Assembly: GCA_024195585.1 (NCBI GenBank)
Contig: SWBL01000262.1
Location: forward strand, 1 to 64,000
Length of the DNA stretch: 64,000 nt
Origin: Aureobasidium sp. EXF-3400
Taxonomy: Eukaryota; Ascomycota; Dothideomycetes; Dothideales; Saccotheciaceae
Direction of reading: 5' to 3'
Shown here piece after piece: positions 1-10,145 of the stretch (the stretch's first letter is position 1; the number at the start of each line of letters is the position of its first letter). The translations under genes were made by a program, and so were the position numbers. Below the pieces are notes generated by a model. The model saw only the letters and a list, made by a program, of their open reading frames with translations. It did no database searches and was not told where the DNA came from.

Positions 1-695
1 GGCGCACATGATTGGCCAGAATGCGGATTAGCTAGCGACAGCTCATACCCCTTGCGGGGTAAATAGCTTGAGATAATCAAATCAAATCAAATCAAATCTC
101 GATATGACGGCTTTCGATGTGTTACTTTGTGGCCGCAACGTGATCTCATCTTGTCCTTCTCTGCTTGCGCTGCGGTCTGGTATGTCTGTCTGTGCATCAT
201 CATCATCGTGCTCTGTGTCTCAAAGTTGGCTCTTCTTCGTCAAGCTTCCGTAGCATTACGCTCACACGTCGAGTCTTCTATGTTAGATTGAGAATGACAA
301 TTCCATTCTCAAGGAGTTTGCTAGTCGAAATCGCCAGAAGAGAAGGACCATCAGACTCATGGATTGCAGTGACAACAAGATGTGCATGATGCACGGTATG
401 ATCGACCCCTCAACCCCACTTCCGAAAGGAGTAAGGCCCACAACCAAGAAAAACAAGCATGTGATGTGACTGACGCTCCAGACCCGATGAGCAGCAGAGG
501 AGAAAGACCCTTGGAAAGCACACGAAAAAGACCAACAAAGTCGAAACACACTGGTCTCTCCCCCCCTTCTTTGAAACAACAAGGCAGCCACAACAACCAA
601 CAGGCTTCCTTTTACCATCATTTTCTCTCGCTTTCCAGTTTGAGAGTCTTTCCTTTTTCCTGAAAAGAAAATCGTTACATATACACATCGCAGAC
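1..695. other. Upstream region of the calmodulin-like gene, no gene seen
   Basis: No open frame here resembles a protein. The stretch holds a 5-bp microsatellite near the left edge and, from about 540 to 690, a pyrimidine-rich then A-rich leader typical of fungal 5' UTRs just before the calmodulin-like start. Small open frames on both strands lack family similarity and overlap each other. Confidence 0.6.
75..98. repeat. AATCA pentanucleotide microsatellite
   Basis: The 5-bp unit AATCA is repeated almost five times without interruption. It lies in non-coding DNA and could vary in copy number between isolates. Confidence 0.85.
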
Positions 696-722
696 ATGTC
701 GGGGCACCAGAGAAGACCTAGC

Positions 723-1394
723 ATGGTATGTCATAGGAGGGCGACCGCAGCCAGACCGCAAACAGGCAGCAGCCCATTCCACCACGCGGCCATCCAAAGC
801 AGCAGAACCAGCTAACAGTCAATTTCCATGCAGGCAGAGAACTTGACACCAGAGCAAATCAAGGAGCTCAAGGAAGTCTTCAACGTTTTCGTAAGTCTCT
901 CCAATGACGAAGTTGCCAGGCTCAGAAACTGACGTCGAGTTTCTTCAAACATGTAGGACAAGGATGGAAACGGCAACATTACAGTCGACGAACTGGGCGA
1001 AGTCATGCGCTCTCTCGGCCAGGAACCCTCTCAAACCGAACTCGAGGACATTCTCAACGAAATCGACAAGGACGGCTCTGGCTCAATCGAGTTTGACGAG
1101 TTTCTCTCAATGATGGGACGCAAGGTCCAGCAAGCAGACAGCGAGTCCGAGCTGAGAGCAGCTTTCGCAGTCTTCGACAGAGATGGCAGTGGTACCATTT
1201 CCGCCGAGGAGTTGAGAAACGTCATGAAGAGCATTGGCGAAAACCTGTCTGACGCCGAGATTGATGAGATGATCAAGGAAGCCGACGCCAATGGAGATGG
1301 CAACATCGATTGTGAGTTAATTGAATCGATACTGAGACAGTCGAGACTAACACGGTTCTTAGACGACGAGTTCGTAAAGATCATGAGTGCTTAA
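723..1394 (+). CDS. Calmodulin-like EF-hand protein
   Basis: Predicted exons are 723-725, 834-890, 957-1311 and 1363-1394, giving 148 residues, the normal calmodulin length. The start codon alone forms exon 1 and is followed by GTATGT, an arrangement common in fungal calmodulin genes. Four complete EF-hand loops are visible ([48 protein letters not shown]), each with acidic residues at loop positions 1 and 12, so four calcium sites are expected. The body is clearly more divergent than canonical fungal calmodulin (for example FNVF where FSLF is usual, and a C-terminal KIMSA). It is therefore more likely a calmodulin paralogue or centrin/calmodulin-like sensor than the essential calmodulin itself. 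An in-frame ATG at 696 would add nine residues. The gene converges on the BAP31-like gene downstream. Confidence 0.9.
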
Positions 1395-1833
1395 GCGGTG
1401 CAAGGATCGTGAAGCAACATGCTTTGCTCCTTGTCCCAGAGGCCAATTTGTGCAGGTTGCATCTTAGCCCAGGAGCTCAAGGATATAGGAAAATCACGAA
1501 AATCAGGCAGGGTGGAAATTGGGTATGATCTACACGAACGACAGAAGGCTCAGGTTATCACCTTCACCAAAGAGTGTCAAAATTTCACATACAATGCATA
1601 GAGACATCAAATTCAGATGTCGTGTGACACGAGTTCAAAGACATGAATGAGACAAGAATTTAGGACGAAGATATAATATAGCAGATAATTGTTCTGCAAA
1701 GCTATCGTATACAATAAAGAGTCTCCCTTGGCCTGGTGCCTGTGATACTTTTTTGGTATGTGCTCTAGCTCCGGAGTGCTAAACAAGTCGAGCTGATGAT
1801 GCTCTGAGAGTGTTGGAATTTGGGGCGATGAGT
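1395..1833. other. Convergent 3' region, no gene seen
   Basis: This is the space between two convergent genes. AT-rich patches near 1600-1710 (including AATATA and ACAATAAAG) fit 3' UTRs and polyadenylation signals. I see no coding frame with family similarity. Confidence 0.55.
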
Positions 1834-2583
1834 TTATCGGTCCTTCTTGGGAGTGCTGTCGGAGTTGCCAGCAACCTGGTCACCGAGACGGTTGTACTCG
1901 GTAGAGAGGCCCTGGGCCTGCTTCTTGAGGGTCTCAATGTCACGGTCCTTGGCAGCAAGCTCCTTCTTCAGACGGCCGACCTCGCCAATGCTCTCGGCCT
2001 CGTTGAGCTTGGCGTCCTTGGGACGATCGGTGCCCTTCAACTTTCTGTTCTCAAGCTCGAGGCGGAGGACGTCAAGGATCATACCGTAGGTGCGGTTGAG
2101 GATCAGAGAGAGGAAGAGGGTGAAGCCACAGAGGTACATGTTGCGTTGCGAGTAGAACTTGCGAGCCTGGATCTCCATGCGTTCGATACCGCCAACGGCA
2201 GCAGCTCTGGTTGCGTAGGTCAGCGAGTTGGACTCAAGCTAAGCATAAAGGAGGTGGAAGCTTACCCGGCACCGTTGTTGGCCTTGTTAGCCTGAGCAAG
2301 CTCAAGCTGGACGCGGTAGACGCGGTTGACACTGTCAACGAACAGGATCAGGATGAAGACAAAGGTGATCTGGGAGCAAGGTCAGGACGAAAGCTGGAAG
2401 TGAGACGAAGAAGCTGGGCCATGATACCTTGATCCAATACTGCAGCTTTGCTATGACAGGACTTTCAGAGATGAAGGTCAGGAGCTTGCGCTTCCAGGTG
2501 AAGGGCATGGGGACGATGAGCGACATGAAGACGACCATCTCGAAGACGAGAAGGGCGAAGACAAGACTGTAGTAGAGCGTCAT
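1834..2583 (-). CDS. BAP31/Yet3-like ER membrane protein
   Basis: Exons are 2583-2428, 2369-2266 and 2206-1834, encoding 210 residues. The N-terminus MTLYYSLVF is the hallmark start of the B-cell receptor-associated 31 family (yeast Yet1/Yet2/Yet3). Three hydrophobic segments lie at about residues 1-25, 45-65 and 108-127, followed by a charged coiled-coil tail from about 140 to 200. The protein ends KKDR, which fits the KKxx retrieval signal for the ER. Family members reside in the ER membrane and help sort or chaperone membrane cargo; in yeast Yet3 is also linked to lipid-gene regulation through Opi1/Scs2. The start at 2583 is preferred because an upstream in-frame codon is TTG, not ATG. It is divergent to DUS3. 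Confidence 0.92.
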
Positions 2584-2922
2584 GATGGGCAATTGGTCGT
2601 GTGTGGTTGATGTGAGAGTAGGAAGAGAGGAAAGGGAATTGGAGATGGACGTCTCTCTTGTACGTCGTCAGCGCAAAACCGGCCGGGGCCTGCGAAGCCA
2701 AAGCCAAAGCCAACACGTACCAAACAAACCTGCTACGTCACCCTCCGTCACTCTCGCCGGCAGCAAGAGCTGAGACCATGCAGCTTCCACCTCTTGAGCC
2801 GAGAAGAGCCCGGACCGGGGTCGATCCGCCCGCGCGATAAGAAGCTTATCGTCTCCGGGCTCGAAAAAGTGTCGCCGCTTTGTGAACAGAAAGAGACTCT
2901 TGCAGCGTTTGTTCACCCAACC
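2584..2922. promoter_or_regulatory. Shared divergent promoter, BAP31-like / DUS3
   Basis: The two start codons face away from each other across 339 bp, so this region must hold both promoters. It is GC-rich toward the DUS3 side. No TATA element stands out. Confidence 0.5.
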
Positions 2923-5252
2923 ATGGCAGACAACACAGACAAATCGCTCAATGGCGCAGGTACCACGGCTCCTGCTCAACCCACTACCAACCCGCTCAAC
3001 CCCTCCGAGCCCTTGAAGCGCCCAGCCCCCGGCGACTCGACCGAGCCCGCCAATCCACAAAGTGAAATTCTTCCTTTCGACTCGGCCACTACATGCGCCG
3101 AGAAAGTAGAACGCCATGGCGACGAGCAACCCTCTAAGCGAGTTAAGCTCGAACAGGATCCCGTCCCGGCCGCCGTAGAACCCAAGCCGAGAACCAAGGG
3201 CGTCGCTCCCATCAAGAAGGAATACCTGATCCACAACTCTGACTCCGCCGCACGACCCGACCAAGTCTCGGAAGAGAACCCTGACGATGTCGCCGAAGGA
3301 AGTAAGCACGAGTCGCAACAGCAGTCCAAGGACAAGAAGCAGAAGAACCGTGGCCAGAACAAGGCTAGAACTTTTGGTAGCTCGCGCGATGCTCTGCAAT
3401 TGTGCAAGACTCGTGTTCACAACAACGAGTTCTCACCTGCAGAGTGCCCCTTCGGCGACAAGTGCAGAATGGAGCACGATCTCCGCAAGTACCTGGCCGA
3501 AGGTAAGCGCGAGGACTTGACCACCTTCAACGCAAAGTGCCCTATCTTTGAGGTCAAGGGCAAGTGTAATGCTGGCTGGAAGTGCCGCTTCGCTGGCTCT
3601 CACTCTACTGAGAGAGAAGCTGCCGATGGTCGTAAGGAGCTCGTCCTCTTGGATAACGATAAGGCTGCGGGTGATAGTGCCCAAGCAGAAGAAGAGGAGG
3701 GCGTAGGAGTGGTCAACGTTGTCTCAATGGGCGCCAAAATCGAACTAAGGAAGAAAAAGACAGCTATGCCCAAGTCTGAGGCCTACGTGGCCTGGCTAGA
3801 CAAGCGTCAGGCCGAGATGAACAAGTACTATGGAGCAAACAAATCGGAAGAAGGACAAGCAGCAGAAGTTGAGAAAATGTCACTCGAGGAGCGTCGCGCC
3901 CAGTTCACAGAAGCCCCTGTTCGTGCTTCGGAAAAACGCAGAATCTACTACGGTCCCGAGACTCCGGTTCTAGCTCCATTGACCACACAAGGAAACCTTC
4001 CGTTCAGACGTTTGTGCGTCGGTCTCGGTGCTCAAGTTACGTGGTCTGAAATGGCCATGGGTCTACCGCTGATCCAAGGCGAGAAGGGCGAATGGGCTCT
4101 GGCCAAGGCCCACGAGTCCGAGATCACTCCTCCCAAGTACACCCCCAAGTCTGTCGTTGCTGGCTACGACAACTCAAAAGATCTCAAGTTTGGTGTTCAG
4201 ATTGCAGGAAACAAGCCATGGAACGTTCTCAAGACTACCGAAATCCTTACCGCACTCTGCCCGAGCATTCGCGCCATCGACTTGAACTGTGGTTGCCCTA
4301 TCGATCTTGTCTACCGTCAAGGCGCTGGTTCTGCTCTTATGGATTCACCTGGCAAGCTCGAAAAGATCCTGCGTGGTATGAATGCCGTGTCTGGAGAAGT
4401 TCCTATCACCGTCAAGATTCGTATGGGCACCAAGGACAACCACCCCACTGCCGATAGACTCGTTCAGCGTCTTGTTCTTGGAGGCGAAGAAGCTGTCGCC
4501 ACTGGTGACGGCCCATGTGGTGTCGCTGCCATTACCCTCCACGGCCGTAGCCGTCAACAAAGATACACTCGCCAAGCCAACTGGGAGTACATTGCTGAAT
4601 GCTCGGCCCTGGTCAACAGACTCAAGCAAAAGCAAGCAGAGGTAACAGACACCATCCGTGAGGCAGATGCACGTGACATGACTGCCTCGAACAATGGCAT
4701 GCCTTACTTCTGTGGAAACGGCGATGTCTACTCTCACGTCGACTATTTCGACGCTGTTAATAATGCCAATGTCGACTCGGCCATGATCGGTCGTGGTGCA
4801 CTGATCAAGCCCTGGATCTTCGAGGAGATTCAGACCGGTCAATACCTCGACAAGAGTGCATCCGAGAGACTGCAGTACATTGAGCAATTCACACGTTTCG
4901 GCTTGGAGAACTGGGGATCTGACGAGATTGGCGTTGGAGTCACGCGTCGTTTCCTGCTCGAGTGGTTGAGCTTCAGCTGCAGATACGTGCCCCTTGGTCT
5001 GCTCGAACACTTGCCACCACACCTCAACGACAGACCTCCTGCCTTCCGCGGCAGAAATGAGCTCGAGACACTGCTCAGCAGCCCTAACTACAAGGACTGG
5101 ATCAAGATCAGGCAAGTACTTAACGTAACATACTTAGAGACAAGGTCAGCTAACAAGGATTCAGTGAAATGTTCTTGGGACCGGCACACAAGGATTTCCA
5201 GTTTCAGCCCAAACACAAGAGCAACAGTTATGAAATTGAGGCCGAGGGTTAG
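2923..5252 (+). CDS. DUS3: tRNA-dihydrouridine(47) synthase, Dus3
   Basis: Exons are 2923-5111 and 5165-5252, encoding 758 residues. Dus3 is an FMN enzyme that reduces uridine 47 in the variable loop of tRNAs using NAD(P)H. The N-terminal 150 residues are low-complexity and charged. Two CCCH-type zinc fingers lie at about 160-230 ([11 protein letters not shown] and a second CxxxxxCxxxxxC-H set). The TIM-barrel Dus domain starts near residue 342 with [15 protein letters not shown], and the catalytic cysteine is Cys458 in NCGCP. The last exon gives the conserved Dus3 tail beginning [12 protein letters not shown]. To reach it the transcript must use a GC donor (AG|GCAAGT at 5112) with acceptor TTCAG at 5164. 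Reading through would give an unrelated tail ending at 5328. The start at 2923 has the first good ATG (ACCATGG) in the open frame. Confidence 0.95.
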
Positions 5253-5537
5253 ATGCACTCAACTAAAAAAGGCGCCGTCAAGAGCAGGGAATGAGGAGTT
5301 ACTAACGTACCGTCCCGATCGTAAATAATGTGTCGGATAGATATTTGCTTCGGATGAGGGAATCCTAGTTCTGAAATATATGCACCGATAGACGTGCTTC
5401 ACTCCGACCATGGCCTGTAACACTTTTGGTAGCTCATGCTCATGGCATGAATCTCGAATTGATATCAAATTTGTACACGTCTATACAACATCTAACGAAC
5501 GAGAGCAAAACTGGTCTTCCGAGCACTCTTGCATTGA

Positions 5538-6972
5538 TCAAAATCTGGGCTTGCTCGAAAGCGGGATTGGTGGAGCATCGCTCTGTAACTCTTTTTTCTT
5601 TGGTGGCGGCGGAGGGGGTTTCTTTCCGGCAGCAGCATTCGGAGCAAAAGATGAAGCGGCCGAAGCAACAGTGCCAGCGTGCTGAGTAGCAAGATTCATA
5701 GCTGTAGGTGAAGCAGCAACCCGTGAAAAGCCTGATTGTAGAGCTTGTGACTGCTGTGGAGAAGCGCCAGAGGCAGAAGCGAAGGTGCCAGCGTGTTGAA
5801 CTGCTTGTCTCTGGACCGCAGGAGAAGAGGCAATGTTCGCTGCGTGGTTTCGCACAGTCGGCGAGGAAGCAAGGCCTGCGAGACGGGATTGGACCTGTGG
5901 ATTGCTTGCTTGTTGAGAAACCATGTTTCCAAAACGTGAAGACAGGGCATTTGATGATTGTGGTTGTAATTGTTGGGTGTGCGAGGAGTCAGAGGATGAC
6001 ATTCTGGAGAAGCGCGATTGCAGCTCGTTCATGTGGGATGGTTGAGGTGGTGTGGGTACAGGCGAGGAAGGTTTGGCACCTATTTCAAAGCCAGGAACAC
6101 TGACACCTGCACGGCCGAGTCGATTGATTGCGCCTTGATCCGGAGCAGGTAGGTGTTGCGGTGCGTGGACGGCCTCGGAATACACGGGAGGAGGTGGAGG
6201 AGAGTTCAGATCAGGGTGGGAGTTCTGTCGCGGAGGCAATCGAGGTGGTAGAGCGGGTTGTTGTCTGAGAGTGGCAGAAGGAGGGGTAGGGGTGGAACGA
6301 GGAGGAGGGCGTGGAGGGCGAGCAGCAGCAGGAGACGGGGCAATTTGGCGAGGAGGAGGTCTCGGCTGAGAGGAGATGGATGAAGGAGAGGCTGCGTCGT
6401 CTCGTCGCACAGGAGGCTTGGGCAGATGGGCAGTCGATAGACCAGTCGTGTCGACTCGGTAAGGGCCGGGAGGTGGACGGGATTCCTCTTCTTCTTCCTG
6501 TTCAGCTTGGTGTTGTGCGTAGTGTTGCTGCTGGATCATGTCTTTGGGCAGAGGAGCACCTAGGCCGCGTGTAGCGGCAGTATTTGCGGGAGTGCTAGCG
6601 TAGCTGGACGTGGTGGTGAGAGCAGCCGAAGAGCTGCTCGCTGCTGCTGCTTGGCCATGGTGTTTGGGAGGAGGTGCGAAAGAGGCAGCTGCATCGTGGC
6701 AGCGGTTAGCCCAAAGTCGACAAGGCGTCTCTGGCTGTTCACTCACGATCTTTGAGCGACGACAGCGGCTGCGATACGTGGTTCGCGCGCGCCTCGATGC
6801 GCTCTCTTTCGGATTTGCTCGTGCTTCCAGGAATGCGGTCGCTCACGCTTCCAGGAATGCGGTCGTTGATCTTTGCCCGCCAGCCACTTCCGCCGCCGCC
6901 GCTGCTGCTACTGCTGTCTTTGCTGCCGCCGGGATGCCATCCTCCTTTTGCTATACCTCGTAGTCCAGACAT
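5538..6972 (-). CDS. Proline-rich low-complexity protein, possibly actin-associated
   Basis: Exons are 6972-6747 and 6688-5538, giving 458 residues; the 58-nt intron has GTGAGT and GCAG ends. The N-terminus MSGLRGIAKGGWHP is followed by serine/glycine runs. The middle is rich in PPP motifs (PRPPPR, LPPRLPPRQ), and the C-terminal half has repeated alanine/serine/glutamine segments of about 20 residues with variants of VQ..AGT.ASA. It ends with GKKPPPPPPKKKEL and a PLSSKPRF tail. Polyproline tracts of this kind bind SH3 or WW domains and profilin. The layout recalls fungal Aim3-like or verprolin-like cortical actin proteins, but I cannot assign a family with certainty. No catalytic domain is visible. 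Reading frame continuity across the intron supports a real gene. Confidence 0.75.
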
Positions 6973-7267
6973 GGTGTCTTGTGTCAATCGTCGCAAGTCG
7001 AGTCTAATTCAAGTCTCGCCAACTCCGTCTCTCGCAATTGCATCCATGCCCCGCTTACGTCAGCCCTCGGCCCTCTCACATGTCTACTGTAACATACAAC
7101 TACAGTAGCTTGTTTGTCAAACATCATAAATCTCCAAGCACAATGTTCCAACCAATCTTGTCGTATGCAATTCGTCAGTAGGGGATATCTCTAATCGACA
7201 ATGTCAACTCCAGGACGCCGCTCAACCTTGGTGCTTTCCTTCTTCTAGTCCACCACGCTCTTCTTGC

Positions 7268-8141
7268 TCATTGTCGCTGATCTTGCAGCTCTACACTCTT
7301 CCACATGCCCACATGCATGATGTTCTCTTCCTCCCATGTGCCCATACTCTCGTCTCTGACAAAGCCAAACAATGCCCAGTACTTTTCCAAATGTGCCTGT
7401 GCATGTACCAGCACAAGACCTCTCCACACGTCTTCGACCTCAGCTCCACCTCCAAGCTCCAGCTTGCGTTGCTCAGCTGCCGCAGGAGACATGGGTGGGA
7501 GGATCTTGTCCGCGTTGTTGGATGCCCATGTGAGGGCGGCATCGATAAGAAGACGAGCAAGTCCGAGTCCTTGAAGCAGTACTGTCAGCGTGGCTAGATT
7601 AGACAAGTGCATCAATCGGCATACCTCTGAAAGGTTGCAGGACAGACAAGCGACCGAGCTTGATGTATGCCTCCTTGCCATCGTGCATCTCGGTTTTGCT
7701 CAGTCCACTCTGCATGTCGTGCGGCAAACCCTCGTGGTTGTCGATCTTGTGACTTGAGCCCGGCTGAGGATGAGGAGGGTGGGGAGGTGGGACCAGCCTA
7801 ATTGTTCCGACGGGCAGTCTCATGGCGGTACTGCCCTTGCGGCCAGTGTTCTCGGCAGAGGTTGCAGAGTCCTTGGTCACGCCCTCCATGGCCGCGTTGC
7901 CGTCGGTGCTGGATGTGCCGACCGAGGCGTAAGCAACCCAGTGGAAGCTACGAGCGTCGTCGATATCGACCTCATTCTCCAGAGCAATGTTTTGCTCTTT
8001 GACAAAGACATCCTCACGCACACTCATGGCGTCGCGGAAGATTTCTGGCACATCTTGCGACTGCGTCGTGTGCAGTGCGGCCGAATCGTAGTTGGCTAGA
8101 GCGAGACCAGGAGGCGGTAGAAATGAGATGAATTCGGACAT
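7268..8141 (-). CDS. GNAT-family N-acetyltransferase
   Basis: Exons are 8141-7625 and 7569-7268, encoding 272 residues. The acceptor CAAG|GA is chosen because it restores the acetyl-CoA binding signature RGLGLARLL (from Arg172), the GNAT motif A, where the pantetheine and pyrophosphate of acetyl-CoA bind. Upstream, VREDVFVKEQNIALENEVD is the characteristic N-terminal strand/helix of a GNAT subgroup, and the C-terminal KYWALFGFVR segment resembles motif B (YxxxGF). About 50 residues of charged, proline-rich insert separate the strands. The substrate cannot be told from sequence. The start at 8141 is the first ATG; the frame stays open upstream only through a TTG. Confidence 0.85.
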
Positions 8142-8761
8142 GGTCGATTTCGAATTTGGCGACCATTCAGAGGAAAAAGTTGTTTCGATCGTGTCGAGTG
8201 TGTCCAAGGGTGGGATGACAGTACGCTCGCGCTGAAGGTGGTGGGGTGGAGGCCTTTGCTGTGCACGTAGAGGGTTGGTGGTAGTGGTGTGTCGAGAGTG
8301 TTAAGAGGCAAGAGATGACTGGGAGCAGCACCTCAAAAGGACCGTCTTCTCAACCTCACATTCATTTGCCAAGCTAACCATGTCAACATTAACCTTGTAG
8401 CGATCAGAAAGCCACGCCGCCGCAACCACACTGCTTTCTGTACCGGCTTCTAACTCCTAGCTTGCCATATGACGCGGGCTTGCATGAGGGCCCGTGCATG
8501 AGCTTCCGTCTCGAGACTCAAGCATCAGCCTGTCGATTCTTGAAAGAGCCCAACATGAACAAAAGCAACCTGTCATTCTCCCTGCTCTTTCATGTTACAA
8601 CAGCTTCAAGGTTTACACCTTTTGTCTGATATGGGCTCAAGTCCTGCATGTCTACGACGAAGCACTCACCGAACGCTTGTGGACAATGATATGTCGGCTG
8701 ATCATTACTCTATTAATATGTCATTCTATCTAAAAATGCTTGTCGTCAATCAAACATCATT
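8142..8761. other. Intergenic region, no gene seen
   Basis: This is the GNAT promoter and the 3' end of the aspartic protease gene. Short open frames have no recognisable similarity, and the sequence is unremarkable. Confidence 0.5.
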
Positions 8762-10145
8762 CTAGTCCTCGCACTCCCACTCATCGCCGTCGCCCTCGCC
8801 TGTCGTGCCGTTGTACGGTGCAGCAAATCCAAGCGTCGCCTGCCCTCCAACCTCGGAAAAGACCATGAACTGTGACTTCAAGAAAATGTCTCCCAGGATG
8901 CTGAAACTAAGTCCTGTGTTCTGCTGCAATCCACCGAAGCACGTCGTGTACGAGATCTGAGCGTAGTTCATATAACTGCCAGGCTAACTCTGTCGTTAGT
9001 AGATTTTCTAAGCTTCTCGACACAAGGGTATACGTACCACAGTGAATTTGTTACCTCCAACGACCACATTGAAATCAGGTAGTGTAGAACTGCACGGGAA
9101 TGTGTAGCCACCTTGGTTGCTATCATATCCAGATCCTGTGACCTGAGCCCAGTACGCAGTAACACTGCTAGAGGGCAGGTACATGAGTGAGGTACCAGTG
9201 TCGGCAATGGCAGTAAAAGAAGAGCTGGCTGTCGACGAAGAGCCGACTTGATATCCGTCAGCGGTGAACTGCCAGAACCCGCTGGCACTGTTCACACTGA
9301 CGTAGGTAATCTTGCCCGAGTACTTTGAAGAGTCAATGTATCCAAAATCGTAGGAACCAGGGGCTCCCTTCTTCAGGTTGGCAGTCCAGAGAGGCAATGC
9401 GAGCGAACTCTTGACTGAGTCGAAGAAGGTCTTCTGCTGATTGGGTGAAACGGTGTTGATGTTGCTGAATGACAGACCAACGAGACCATCGTTGTTGACA
9501 TCAGCCAGGAACGAGCTCGATACTGATGTGGCCGCTTCCACAGCCTGTGATGTCGCCGTCACGCTTCCAACGACGACCTTGTCTGCATAGACATTGCCAC
9601 TTGCTGTCGAGCCGTCACCGTACTTAATCGACCAGGTGTTTCCGACTAAAAGCTGTGAATTCGAACTCTTGCTGGGATCGTACACCGAGTGTCCACTTTG
9701 CTGTGAACTAGGTTGTAATGTGGAATACACCCAAAGGTCTGCGCTACCGCTATCGAAATTCAAGTTCAGCGTCTGCCCGCCAACAGATACTGGACACAGG
9801 TAGGACATGTCATACTGGATGCCACGATCAGCAATTGGACTGGAACAAAGACCGAATCTTGCCTACATTCTGTGGAGTCGCCTGTACAGTTCCTGCTTGG
9901 ATGGCTGCTGCTGCAGCTTTGAGCTGAGTAGGAGGCGAGGCAGAAAATTTGGCATATGTCTTCATCATCGATAATGCAGGAGCTTGCATCTGTTGCTTCT
10001 TTGCCAGGACCTGCTGGATGGAAAAAGTCTTCTTGCCCTTGATGTCTGCAATGGACACAGCCCTCTTGCTGTTGACATCGACCGGCGATGCCAAAGCTGA
10101 GCTGATGAGCGATGCCGCCAGGGCAAAATGCGAATTGAAATGCAT
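8762..10145 (-). CDS. Secreted pepsin-type aspartic protease (family A1)
   Basis: Exons are 10145-9867, 9814-9038 and 8983-8762, encoding 425 residues. A signal peptide covers about residues 1-20 and an activation propeptide runs to about residue 93, containing the lysine-rich [11 protein letters not shown] typical of aspergillopepsin-like zymogens. The mature enzyme begins around [14 protein letters not shown]. Catalytic aspartates are Asp114 (FDSGS) and Asp298 (ADTGTS), with the flap tyrosine at Tyr158 (KYGDGS). Both introns are placed so that conserved blocks join (QN|YD and FTV|PGSY). It should act outside the cell at acidic pH, cleaving at hydrophobic residues. Unusually, after the normal ending LGFAAPY there is an extra acidic tail of about 15 residues with one N-glycosylation sequon (NGT) and a lone cysteine. 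Confidence 0.95.

Noticed and set aside
1810..2295. 161-codon plus-strand frame
   Set aside because: It lies exactly opposite the BAP31-like exons and has leucine/valine-rich composition expected of the complement of a coiled coil.
2668..3420. 250-codon minus-strand frame across the DUS3 start
   Set aside because: It overlaps the DUS3 coding start and the divergent promoter in antisense and has no similarity.
4345..5115. 256-codon minus-strand frame
   Set aside because: It is antisense to the DUS3 TIM barrel.
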